Source: Synechococcus sp. HK01-R
GTDB lineage: Bacteria > Cyanobacteriota > Cyanobacteriia > PCC-6307 > Cyanobiaceae
Direction: 5' to 3'
Assembly (NCBI RefSeq): GCF_014217855.1
Contig: NZ_CP059059.1
Location: forward strand, 2,108,001 to 2,172,000
DNA: 64,000 nt
Shown here: positions 49,862-57,768 of the stretch, in pieces
Layout of the letters: every line of letters begins with the position of its first letter
Numbering within the stretch: the stretch's first letter is position 1
The notes under the pieces: generated by a model
Databases searched by the model: none
What the model saw: the letters and a program-made list of their open reading frames with translations, nothing else
Told to the model about the DNA's origin: nothing
Translations under genes and position numbers: made by a program

Positions 49862-50486
49862 GAACGTCACGATCGCTGAGCTGTTCAAAGCGCTCATACC
49901 AGAGGCCGACTGCAGACAGGTGATCCACCAGACGCAAGACCTCCAGACGGTCGACATGCAGACGCATGGTCTCCTCTAAGGAGCGATCCATCACCGGAAC
50001 GGCCAGGGTGAGCAGCGATGGCCGGGCCAGGCGCAAGGACTGAAGCGCCGCTAGCACCGTCATGCCGGTGGCAATCCCGTCATCAACCACGATCAGATGG
50101 TGATTGAACAGGCGACCGAGGTCGGGGCCATCGAACAAACAATGGCGACGCTCCAGCTCCTCCTGGGCGTTGAGTAGCCAATCCTGGGCCTGGGGAAGCA
50201 TGGACCAGGCTGGATCACCGGGCTCATGGCGCCAGAGCACCACGCCCTCTCCAGCCACAGCACCAAGGGCAAGTTCTGGCCTGGAGGGCTCGACAATTTT
50301 GCGCACCGACCAGGTGAGCAGTGGCAGATCTAAGCGCTGCGCCATTGCAGCCGCCACAGCGACACCACCACGGGGAAGGGCTACCAAACAGGTATCAGCA
50401 CGGGCTCCAGCACAGTCCTGCAGGCATTCGGCAAGCGCCAGACCAGCCTGATGGCGATCGACCCAAACGGGAGCTTGATGATCCAT
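49791..50486 (-). CDS. Phosphoribosyltransferase
   Basis: A type I PRTase-fold protein of 231 residues with the PRPP-binding loop LIVVDDGIATGMTVLAAL and VALPRGGVAVAAAMAQ near the N-terminus, as in predicted PRTases of stress clusters. Substrate is not evident. MDHQAPVW at 50486 is the chosen start (frame opens at 50498). Convergent, overlapping the DUF3175 gene by 71 bp. Confidence 0.85.
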   Translation of the reverse strand: MDHQAPVWVDRHQAGLALAECLQDCAGARADTCLVALPRGGVAVAAAMAQRLDLPLLTWSVRKIVEPSRPELALGAVAGEGVVLWRHEPGDPAWSMLPQAQDWLLNAQEELERRHCLFDGPDLGRLFNHHLIVVDDGIATGMTVLAALQSLRLARPSLLTLAVPVMDRSLEETMRLHVDRLEVLRLVDHLSAVGLWYERFEQLSDRDVLNLLRSQGAPGDRTAPLGSASPG

Positions 50487-50568
50487 GACGACAAACAATT
50501 GAGAGGTCTGGATCTGACCTAGGTCTGGCAGGAAGACAGCAGGAGAGGCGGCCCGGGAATGCTGCGGA

Positions 50569-51756
50569 TCAGGTGGAGGCCAGCAGCCGCAGCTTGCGCA
50601 ACAACAGCCCCATCACCGTGCCCCTCCGAATCACGAGATCGGCATCAAGCTCCATCCCGGGGCGCAGAACACAGCGACGCTGCCCGCGCACCAAATGATC
50701 CGCGACAGGGCTGATCGTGACGGCATAGCGACCGTCAACGGCATCAGCAGCGATGGCCTGGATGCGCCCGTCCAGCACCCCAAAATCCGTGTGTGGGCAA
50801 CTGCCCACGCGCAAATAAGCCCGCTGGCCAGACTTGAGCGGCGCCACATCTCGAGAGGGAAGCTGAACCTTGATGGCCAGGGGCTGGCCCTTTGGAGCCA
50901 GGGTGGCCACCACCTCCCCGGGTTGGAGCACCTGGCCCGGGTAACGCAGCTTGGTCTCCACAACCGTGCCATCCACTGGCGCTAGAAGGCGGGACTGCTG
51001 TCGAGCCAGGGCGGTCTCTCGGAGCCGACCATCCACAGCCGCCAGTTGACGCTCCAACTCAGCACGGGCACTGATCGTGGCACTGAGGGACTGGCGCAAA
51101 CGCGCCTGCTCGGCCTGCAGTCGGGCCCGCTGCTCACCGACCCCAAGGCGTGCTTGATCGAGTTGGCTTTTAGCGACTGCGACGCCGGCCTCCTTCTCCT
51201 CAAGAAGCAGCTGGGGGATGGCCCCCTCCGCGGCCAAGCCGCGGAGTCGCTGAAGCTCCCGATCCTGGAAACGGGAACCAGCAAGCGCCTGGGCGACCCC
51301 ACCGCGGGCCGTCGCGATCTGAGTTGTCATCAACCGATGGATGGATCGGGATTGGGCCTGCAGATCGGTGAACTGTTGAGCAGCCTGGTGAAGCTGCTCC
51401 TGTAGCTGCGCGCGCTCACGCTGCAGTTGGCGCTGTTGAGAGTTAATCGCCTCGAGATCCAACTGGGCGAGCAGTTGACCGGCCCGCACCTGTTGATTGG
51501 GGGACACGAGCACCCGCTGAAGGCGACCACCACCAAGGGCCTGCACGGGAGAGTTTTCGCCCCGCGGCCGCACACTGCCAGGAGCTCTGACCGACTCATC
51601 AAAGGGCCAGACGCAAGCCAGCAACAGCAGCGCCGCTCCAGCGGCGGCTGTTCGCACACCCAACTGGTGAGCCCAAGCACCTGGAGGTGGCAAAAACTCA
51701 TCGGCTGCAGCAGGGGGCAGCTGATGGGGCACGTGATGGAGCGGGGTTGTCATCAA
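50569..51756 (-). CDS. HlyD-family membrane-fusion protein of a peptide exporter
   Basis: Periplasmic adaptor of 395 residues. One N-terminal helix (about residues 35-50), a lipoyl-like half beginning VRAPGSVRPRGENSPVQALG, a long coiled-coil hairpin (about 105-245, Gln/Arg/Leu-rich), the second lipoyl half LLAPVDGTVVETKLRYPG and a beta-barrel region. It links the inner-membrane ABC transporter to an outer-membrane channel; no TolC gene is in the window. The start overlaps the transporter stop by four bases, so the two are coupled. Confidence 0.93.
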   Translation of the reverse strand: MMTTPLHHVPHQLPPAAADEFLPPPGAWAHQLGVRTAAAGAALLLLACVWPFDESVRAPGSVRPRGENSPVQALGGGRLQRVLVSPNQQVRAGQLLAQLDLEAINSQQRQLQRERAQLQEQLHQAAQQFTDLQAQSRSIHRLMTTQIATARGGVAQALAGSRFQDRELQRLRGLAAEGAIPQLLLEEKEAGVAVAKSQLDQARLGVGEQRARLQAEQARLRQSLSATISARAELERQLAAVDGRLRETALARQQSRLLAPVDGTVVETKLRYPGQVLQPGEVVATLAPKGQPLAIKVQLPSRDVAPLKSGQRAYLRVGSCPHTDFGVLDGRIQAIAADAVDGRYAVTISPVADHLVRGQRRCVLRPGMELDADLVIRRGTVMGLLLRKLRLLAST

Positions 51757-53942
51757 GCCACCTGCAGGAAGGGAGACACAGGGGCGTGATCACGCAGCAG
51801 TCGAGGTGTGTTCTGCGCCAGCACCTTTCCCTGCTCCAGATAGATGATCCAGTCGGCCCGAATGATCACCGAAGGGCGATGACTAATGAGCACGGTGGTG
51901 CGCCCCTTGCGCTGCTCCAGCAACGTCTCCATCAAACGGCTCTCGAGCACAGGGTCGAGGGCGGAGGTGGCTTCATCGAGGATCAACACAGGCGGATTGC
52001 TAATCAGAGCCCGGGCAATCGCCAAGCGCTGACGCTGACCGCCGGAGAGATTGGCACCGAACTCGCCAAGCACAGTGCGATAACCATCGGGCAACTGGCG
52101 AATGAAATCATCAGCAAGGGACAGCTGACAGGCCTCCACCACTCGCTCAAAACTGACCCCAGGATGGGCAAAGGTGAAATTGTCGAAAATTGAACGATTG
52201 AAGATGATCGACTCCTGGGGAACCAATACAACCTGGGCACGAAGACAATCCAGCGAAAGATCCTGACTGTTGAAAGGCCCGTAATGAAGGGTTCCATGAT
52301 CTGGGGGATAGATCCCAGCAAGAATCTTGCTAAGGGTGCTCTTGCCACACCCGGATTCGCCCACGAGGGCCGAGGTCAAGCCACCGGGAATCATCAGGGA
52401 AAGATCCTGCAAGAGCGGGCGACGACCAGGGTGGTTGTAGGTGATGGCTTCACAACGAATGGATGCATCAGCCGGAATGGCAACATCACAACCGGAGCCA
52501 CTGCCAAAAGCCTCAGCTTTACGCTCAAGCACATCACTCATGCGCCGGATCACCACATCGGCGAGTAATAACTCCTGAGTGATGCCACTGAGGGAAGCCA
52601 GAAGCCCGAGCACATTGGCACCGAAGCCATTGAACGCCAGCAACTGACCAATCGAGAGCTCCCGCGCAATCACGAAGGAACTGCCATACCAGAGCAACGC
52701 CACAGTGATCACGCTGCCTAAAGCACCGGTCAGCGTGGATTCAGTCAGTTGTAAACGCAATTCACGCCAGGCGAGGTGAGACATGCGTCCAAAATTGCTC
52801 TGGTATTCCTGCCAGGCCTGAGCGAAGGCATCACTGGTTTTAAGCACACTCGCACCACGAAACAGTTCCACCAAAAAGCCTTGGTTATCAGCAGAGCGAA
52901 CAAGCAGTTCCTGGGAAGCGGCCTTCAAAGCAGGAAGAAAAACCAGACTGCAGGCAATCACCACTGAATAGCCGACCAAAGCCGCCAGGGTCAGTTGCGG
53001 GGAATAGGCCCACATGAACAGGAGCGAAATCAATGCGATACAGAACTGACTGGGTAGCCCCAGCACAACGGAACCGATCAGACTGTTCACGTGCTCGATA
53101 TCTCCGATTCGGCTCACCGCCTCACCGCTACGGTGCGTTTCGAAATAGCGGAGCGGAAGCAGCAACAACTGACGGCCGTAATGCATCACCATCTGGAGCT
53201 GCAGCTTCTGGCCGAAATAGCCCACCAAGTGCCCCTGGAGTTGCCCGATCAAGGAACGAAAACCGAAGAGCAGCATCAAGCCAAGGCAAAGACTCACGAG
53301 CATGCGCTGATCACCCCGAACCAAGACGTCATCGGTGAGCAATTGCATCAGCAGTGGCAACCCCAGAGACATCAAGCCCACCACGACATTGAGCAGAAGG
53401 GCCTGAAACAACAAGCGCCGAAAGGGAACGACGTAGCGCAGCAGGACGGCAAGGGCATGGCTCGGAGCCTCAGAAGTGTCCGGTCGGCGTGCAGGATCGG
53501 GCTCCAGAAGCAACACCACGCCATCATTCCAATGCTGAAGGAAACGCTCGCGACTTAGACGGCGCAGGCCAACAGCAGGGTCGGCGATCAAGACTTCGTC
53601 ATCCACAAGGCGATGGAGGACAACCCAGTGCTGACCATCCCAATGACAAATCAAAGGGAGAGGCACCTCCTGTAGTGCATCAAGAAATCGTTCAGGGGCC
53701 CTAGCGGCACGGGCCGTGAAACCAAGCTGCTCCGCACCCCGTCGTAGCCCAAGCAACGTTGTGCCGTTACTGGTCGTACCAACGGCATCGCGAATCAATC
53801 CCTGAGAAAGCGTGATCCCATGGGCTTTGGCCACCGTCGCCAGGCAGGCGGCACCGCAGTCCTCCTCATCGAATTGACGAACACAGGGATAGTTGTTCCA
53901 GTGATTGACAAACCACCGAAGCAAGAGTTTTGGGCTCCGCAC
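51753..53942 (-). CDS. C39-peptidase ABC transporter for double-glycine peptides
   Basis: A 729-residue peptidase-containing ABC transporter. The N-terminal C39 domain has Gln23 and catalytic Cys29 in QFDEEDCGAACL, catalytic His105 in GQHWVVLH and Asp121 in IADPAVG. A six-helix transmembrane domain (about 165-440) is followed by an ATPase with Walker A GESGCGKST near 528 and LSGGQRQRLAIARAL near 630. It should cleave a double-glycine leader and export the peptide. Two candidate substrate genes lie directly upstream; an adaptor gene lies downstream. The architecture matches PteB of Synechococcus elongatus and microcin exporters; direct orthology is inference. Confidence 0.94.
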   Translation of the reverse strand: MRSPKLLLRWFVNHWNNYPCVRQFDEEDCGAACLATVAKAHGITLSQGLIRDAVGTTSNGTTLLGLRRGAEQLGFTARAARAPERFLDALQEVPLPLICHWDGQHWVVLHRLVDDEVLIADPAVGLRRLSRERFLQHWNDGVVLLLEPDPARRPDTSEAPSHALAVLLRYVVPFRRLLFQALLLNVVVGLMSLGLPLLMQLLTDDVLVRGDQRMLVSLCLGLMLLFGFRSLIGQLQGHLVGYFGQKLQLQMVMHYGRQLLLLPLRYFETHRSGEAVSRIGDIEHVNSLIGSVVLGLPSQFCIALISLLFMWAYSPQLTLAALVGYSVVIACSLVFLPALKAASQELLVRSADNQGFLVELFRGASVLKTSDAFAQAWQEYQSNFGRMSHLAWRELRLQLTESTLTGALGSVITVALLWYGSSFVIARELSIGQLLAFNGFGANVLGLLASLSGITQELLLADVVIRRMSDVLERKAEAFGSGSGCDVAIPADASIRCEAITYNHPGRRPLLQDLSLMIPGGLTSALVGESGCGKSTLSKILAGIYPPDHGTLHYGPFNSQDLSLDCLRAQVVLVPQESIIFNRSIFDNFTFAHPGVSFERVVEACQLSLADDFIRQLPDGYRTVLGEFGANLSGGQRQRLAIARALISNPPVLILDEATSALDPVLESRLMETLLEQRKGRTTVLISHRPSVIIRADWIIYLEQGKVLAQNTPRLLRDHAPVSPFLQVA

Positions 53943-53965
53943 GATTCAGATCATCAGCAAAATAG

Positions 53966-53995
53966 AAAACCCAGCTGCGGAAAAATCCACAGCTG
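53966..53995 (-). terminator. Hairpin between peptide gene 1 and the transporter
   Basis: On the minus strand a nine-pair stem (53972-53995, one G-T wobble) around a T-rich loop is followed by GGGTTTT (53966-53971). Read-through would be needed for the peptide promoter to reach the transporter, which suggests peptide excess over exporter. Confidence 0.6.
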
Positions 53996-54003
53996 AGCAA
54001 GGT

Positions 54004-54285
54004 TCAGGAAAAACTACGAATCGAGGCACGATTACGCATGAGTCCGTTAAACGAAGTCGCCGATGAACCCAATGCAGCAAATGCGATCGAGTTGGCAAAA
54101 TTCGCCTGATTATTGAGAGCAACAGTGTTGTCTAGATCAATAGCAGGAGCAACGGTGGTAGCGATCCTGGGCGAGATGGTAGTCGTCGTACGAGGCGAAA
54201 TATTGGTTGTGATGCGCGGCGAGATGGTAATCAACGAGCCGCCACCACCAATCACTTCGGCCTGGCAATCAGTGAGAGTTTCCAT
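54004..54285 (-). CDS. Secreted peptide precursor 1 with double-glycine leader and ISPR repeats
   Basis: A 93-residue small protein. Residues 1-15 read METLTDCQAEVIGGG, a short leader that ends in Gly residues and carries hydrophobic residues at -12 (Leu4) and -4 (Ile12) if cut after Gly15. The proposed mature part (78 residues) contains three tandem octads beginning ISPR (residues 21-44), rich in Thr, then a small-residue and Asn/Ala-rich tail ending in Arg/Ser. No Cys remains after the leader. It lies 61 bp upstream of its presumed exporter, with a terminator in between. Function unknown; bacteriocin, microcin-like or biofilm signal are all possible. Confidence 0.75.
   Translation of the reverse strand: METLTDCQAEVIGGGGSLITISPRITTNISPRTTTTISPRIATTVAPAIDLDNTVALNNQANFANSIAFAALGSSATSFNGLMRNRASIRSFS
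54154..54225 (-). repeat. Three 24-bp coding repeats in peptide gene 1
   Basis: Three consecutive 24-bp units code for the octads ISPRITTN, ISPRTTTT and ISPRIATT. Codon positions vary less at the ISPR part than at the Thr-rich part. The array could change copy number without loss of frame. Confidence 0.75.
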
Positions 54286-54291
54286 GTTTAA

Positions 54292-54320
54292 AAGAATAAA
54301 AGGGCGGCACGAGGCCGCCC
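54292..54320 (-). terminator. Terminator between peptide genes 2 and 1
   Basis: On the minus strand the stem GGGCGGC/GCCGCCC with a five-base loop (54302-54320) is followed by TTTTATTCTTTT (54290-54301). It lies between the peptide 2 stop and the peptide 1 start, only 6-7 bp ahead of the latter. Confidence 0.8.
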
Positions 54321-54334
54321 AGTTGAACCAGAAA

Positions 54335-54577
54335 TCAGGCGTCCTGACCGAGAAGAATCAGGCCAATGTTGCCCTGGGAGTTACCACCGGACATAGCCGA
54401 AGAACGGTTACGTGCAACAGCGCGGTCAGAACTGTAGTTCTTGCCATAGTTGACAGCAAATGCAGCCTGACGGGTGGACCGAGAAGCACCACCCCAGCGA
54501 CGATCGCGACCATTGCCACCACGTTCACCACCCTGGAGGGTCTCAGCGTGGAGATCAGAAATCAGTTCAAAAGTCAT
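54335..54577 (-). CDS. Secreted peptide precursor 2 with double-glycine leader, Arg/Gly-rich
   Basis: An 80-residue precursor starting at the ATG at 54577. The leader MTFELISDLHAETLQGG ends in Gly16-Gly17, with Ile6 at -12 and Leu14 at -4, aligning with the leader of peptide 1. The mature 63 residues begin ERGGNGRDRRWGG and are basic, Gly/Ser/Asn/Arg-rich with a hydrophobic GLILL near the end; no Cys. First gene of the peptide pair on the minus strand. An upstream in-frame ATG at 54601 is possible but would lengthen the leader abnormally. Confidence 0.72.
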   Translation of the reverse strand: MTFELISDLHAETLQGGERGGNGRDRRWGGASRSTRQAAFAVNYGKNYSSDRAVARNRSSAMSGGNSQGNIGLILLGQDA

Positions 54578-54805
54578 TGAGAACGATCCAAAAAGGAACA
54601 AAGAAGAGGCGCGCGCCCCACACAGTCATAGGTAAAACAACCACAAGCAACTCACCCATCAACAGAAACGCAGCTAAACATCAGCAGATCAACGTCACAC
54701 CAAACTGAAGATCAGATCAGCAGCCGAAACGCTGCATCGTCGCAGCGACTTAAAACCACAATTGCAAATAAGATTCAGTTGTCGAGCAAACAGCTTCAAC
54801 GTTCC
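54578..54805. other. Divergent intergenic region of the peptide locus
   Basis: 228 bp, noticeably A/T-rich, separating the peptide gene on the minus strand from the ribbon-helix-helix gene on the plus strand. Promoters for both are expected here; a possible short inverted repeat CGCTGC...GCAGCG (around 54729-54746) could be an operator. No gene is evident. Confidence 0.4.
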
Positions 54806-55066
54806 ATGAACAACCGTATTCGCGTGCTGCAAAGACAACCAAAGAGGATCTCGATCACGCTCAGCCACAACGTTCATGATGCCCTGCTCACCCGTTCAGA
54901 AGAAGAGGGACGATCCGTTTCAAACCTCTGCGCATTTCTACTCGAAGAAGCGCTACGCGATCCGTTACGCAATGGCCAGGCCAACATGAGCTATGGCCAG
55001 GGCAATGGCCACCAACAAACCCTCGCCGGCAAACATCCACCCGGCAACAAACCCCGTTATTTCTAA
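54806..55066 (+). CDS. CopG-like ribbon-helix-helix protein
   Basis: An 86-residue protein with a ribbon-helix-helix fold at residues 14-50 (RISITLSHNVHDALLTRS, EGRSVSNLCAFLLEEAL) and a Gly/Asn/Gln-rich tail. Likely a DNA-binding regulator. It is transcribed away from the peptide genes. A related protein lies at 61592-61795. An upstream TTG at 54779 would add nine residues. A terminator follows. Confidence 0.75.
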   Translation: MNNRIRVLQRQPKRISITLSHNVHDALLTRSEEEGRSVSNLCAFLLEEALRDPLRNGQANMSYGQGNGHQQTLAGKHPPGNKPRYF

Positions 55067-55075
55067 ACAGGGAAA

Positions 55076-55105
55076 AGCCCCGACTCCATCTGTCGGGGCT
55101 TTTTT
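55076..55105 (+). terminator. Terminator of the ribbon-helix-helix gene
   Basis: Stem AGCCCCGAC/GTCGGGGCT (55076-55100) with a seven-base loop, then six T residues. Confidence 0.9.
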
Positions 55106-55123
55106 GTGGCCGCACGTGACAAC

Positions 55124-56227
55124 TTAGACCGTTGGACGCAGAACAAGCTGCCAGAGCTGACCATGACGGGAGCGAAAAAAACCAGCACATGCCAGCAGAT
55201 AGTATCGCCACATCCTGAAGAAATCCTCACTCAGCCATCCTCTAAGGTGCGGCCATTGTTCCTCAAAATTCATCCACCAAGCCAACAGTGTTTGCTCATA
55301 ATGCGGACCATAGTTCTCCCAACTTTGAAGATCAAACATACCTTCAAGACCCCTGGCAAGCTGCGAAGGGGAAGGGAGTCGTCCCCCAGGGAAAATATAA
55401 CGGTCAATCCAGGGGTCCGCTTGATTAGAAAAAACAAAGTGTCCGATGGTCTGAAGCATAAGCAAGCCTTCTGGGTCGAGCATCTGCTTAAGAACTCGAT
55501 GAAAATTACTGTGGTTAGATGGCCCCACATGCTCAAACATTCCAACCGATACAATCCGGTCGAAGCGATCAAGGCCGAGCGACGGAAGAGCTCGGTAATC
55601 AGCGAGAATCACCTCAATCGGAAGATCGGAATAATGATCACGGACATGGCAATACTGCCGCGATGAAATGGTGATTCCAGTTCCGATGACGCCGTAATGC
55701 TCGCAGGCAAACGCCAATAATCCACCCCATCCACAGCCCACATCTAACAAGCGCTGTCCCGGTTGAAGCTGCAACTTGCGGCAGATCAGATCAAGCTTGC
55801 GCTCCTGGGCCTGATCGAGATTGTCACCCTCTTGCCAGATTGCACAACTATAAATCCTGCGACGATCGAGCATTGCCGTGTAAACACGGGGATCGATATC
55901 GTAGTGAATCTGGCCAACGCGAAAGGCGCGATGAATCGCCTGGGGGTTCAATAACCATTCCTGAAAACGGATCCAGGCCTCACGTACCCCCATCAACGGA
56001 CTAGCTTCCAATTGCCGTCGAGCACGCAACAACCTGGAAATCAGCTCGGGCAGATCATCACAATCCCAATCACCGGATACATAGCGTTCCCCAAGTGCAA
56101 GCCCACCACGCTGAATCAGATCCGATAAAAAAGCCTGATCATGCACATGGATGTCATGGGATCTTGCACCATCAAAGCGAACATCTGCAAGCGAAGACAC
56201 CTGCTGAAGAAGAACTGGAAGTGTCAT
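55124..56227 (-). CDS. cfa: Cyclopropane-fatty-acyl-phospholipid synthase family
   Basis: A 367-residue CFA/mycolic-acid-methyltransferase family enzyme with SAM motif LLDVGCGWGGLLAFACEHYG, EHVG and QTIGHFVF, and an N-terminal region for lipid binding (ARSHDIHVHDQAFLSDLIQRGG). It adds a methylene bridge to unsaturated phospholipid chains or a related methyl transfer. More A/T-rich than neighbours. Ends 18 bp after the terminator of the regulator gene. Confidence 0.92.
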   Translation of the reverse strand: MTLPVLLQQVSSLADVRFDGARSHDIHVHDQAFLSDLIQRGGLALGERYVSGDWDCDDLPELISRLLRARRQLEASPLMGVREAWIRFQEWLLNPQAIHRAFRVGQIHYDIDPRVYTAMLDRRRIYSCAIWQEGDNLDQAQERKLDLICRKLQLQPGQRLLDVGCGWGGLLAFACEHYGVIGTGITISSRQYCHVRDHYSDLPIEVILADYRALPSLGLDRFDRIVSVGMFEHVGPSNHSNFHRVLKQMLDPEGLLMLQTIGHFVFSNQADPWIDRYIFPGGRLPSPSQLARGLEGMFDLQSWENYGPHYEQTLLAWWMNFEEQWPHLRGWLSEDFFRMWRYYLLACAGFFRSRHGQLWQLVLRPTV

Positions 56228-56341
56228 GCAGAGGACTGAAGAGCTTCATAAGAAAACCATATTTGAAAGCATTCATTCAGCCCTTGCATCGCTTTCGCAG
56301 CAGACCACCAGCAACGCTGAATCCCCATCAATTCATGGCGA

Positions 56342-56776
56342 CTATTCAATGGGAATCCTGACCGCATCGGTCTCGATGGCCCCCGCCTTTCTTGGAATCG
56401 TGATCGTGAGCTCACCATTCACACAATGGGCCTTGACTGCTTGCAGGTCGGCATCATCCGGCAGCGTAAAGCTACGACTAAAGCTCCCGTACTGACGCTC
56501 TACCCGATGAAAGCGGGGGTGTTTCTCCTCCTTCTCTTTCTTCCTCTCACCCTGAAGTGTGAGGCGGTCTCCGGAGACCATGACCGACACATCATCACGA
56601 CGCAGTCCGGGAAGATCAACCTTGAATTGATAGTTTCCATTGGCCTCATAAATGTCCACGCGTGGCCCCCATTCATTCCATGGCATGGTGGCCGTATAGG
56701 GAAACGACGGCATGGCAAGGGCTTTGTCCATGATCGCTTCGATGTCATTAAGCGGTTCCCACTTGATCAAGCTCAT
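56342..56776 (-). CDS. Small heat-shock protein, Hsp20 family
   Basis: A 144-residue alpha-crystallin-domain chaperone with PRVDIYEANGNYQFKVDLPG, VSGDRLTLQGER and the C-terminal block VKAHCVNGELTITIPRK followed by IRIPIE, an I-x-I anchoring motif. Together with the cfa and SpoIIAA-like genes it gives a stress-related context. Confidence 0.94.
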   Translation of the reverse strand: MSLIKWEPLNDIEAIMDKALAMPSFPYTATMPWNEWGPRVDIYEANGNYQFKVDLPGLRRDDVSVMVSGDRLTLQGERKKEKEEKHPRFHRVERQYGSFSRSFTLPDDADLQAVKAHCVNGELTITIPRKAGAIETDAVRIPIE

Positions 56777-56878
56777 GACGTCACCTCAAAGAGGATGCAG
56801 TAGACCTTTTCAAGTTATGGGTACACACGAGGTCTGGAGAACGCCGTCACCGATCTGCAGTAGCAGCACAGCATGGAA

Positions 56879-57604
56879 TCAGTCACGACAGATCCATTCC
56901 TGAGCCTCAAGCATTCGTCCCCCCGTGAAAAGATGCACCTTGGGTTCGGCGAACCCAGCGACGAGACGCTGCACCAGTTGCTGCCAAGCCTCAGCAGTGA
57001 CCACGGCAAGTCGGCTTGGTTGCTGCCGGTAAGAATGAATCAGCCGTAGGTGATCGCGCAGACCACTCAAGGCCAGCCAACCATCAAACTGCCGCAGATC
57101 CACCAGCACACGCGGTCGTTCACCAGCACTGAAGAGGCGAGAGAGATCATCCTCGATCCGAAGGTATGAGCCCCGGTCGAGTGAGCCAATCAAAGTAACC
57201 GTAATCACATCACCGGCACGCTCGAGATGAATCGTTCCAAGCGATTCACTCAACCAGCGACGTGCCTCCTCAAGAGCATGGAGGGGGAATACACGCACCG
57301 GACAGGGGAGGATGAGGCCCATGGCGTGCATGGCATGACGCAGCAAGGGAAGATCCGTAACAACAGCGAGACGCTCAAAGCCATCCCAATGCCGCAAGCC
57401 GAGAGTCGCGTCATCAAAGGCCGCAGCCGCACTGAAGCGCTGGAAATCTGAATCAAACACGATCAACGCTCGCACCCGATCGTTCTCCAACAGATTCGAT
57501 TCGATCGTGGGCACAACGACCGCTTGCATCTCGCTTTCACTCACCTGTCCGCTGCAACGAAAGCCCACGGTTGCTGAGGGCAGATCCTCGATCAGCTCAA
57601 TCAT
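56879..57604 (-). CDS. Double SpoIIAA-like (PF11964) protein
   Basis: A 241-residue protein that appears to be two tandem SpoIIAA-like (STAS-type) domains: residues 1-120 (VGFRCSGQVSESEMQAVVVP, FERLAVVTDLPLLRHAMH) and 125-241 (TVTLIGSLDRGSYLRIEDD, SRLAVVTAEAWQQLVQR). The repeated AVVT strand in both halves supports an internal duplication. Such proteins are of unknown function, possibly lipid-related. Divergent from the PEBP gene. Confidence 0.78.
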   Translation of the reverse strand: MIELIEDLPSATVGFRCSGQVSESEMQAVVVPTIESNLLENDRVRALIVFDSDFQRFSAAAAFDDATLGLRHWDGFERLAVVTDLPLLRHAMHAMGLILPCPVRVFPLHALEEARRWLSESLGTIHLERAGDVITVTLIGSLDRGSYLRIEDDLSRLFSAGERPRVLVDLRQFDGWLALSGLRDHLRLIHSYRQQPSRLAVVTAEAWQQLVQRLVAGFAEPKVHLFTGGRMLEAQEWICRD

Positions 57605-57768
57605 GGAATGGTGATGACGACCGCCGAACCGTATCGGTCAATCCTGTGAGCGAACTGGCCTGCACCACACGAGAGGCAGCAATGGAGTGAGGCGTCTGCG
57701 GATCTGCTGCAAGGCTTAGAAGCGAGCCACCCCGTTTGCAGAGTGCTTGTGCATTGACCCGACAGCGC

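Noticed and set aside
50569-54577. Lanthipeptide or prochlorosin biosynthesis
   Set aside because: There is no LanM-type synthetase in the window and the precursor peptides have no Cys after their leaders, so lanthionine rings cannot form.
54806-55066. Type II toxin-antitoxin pair with the ribbon-helix-helix gene as antitoxin
   Set aside because: No toxin-like gene follows it; a terminator and the convergent cfa gene come next.
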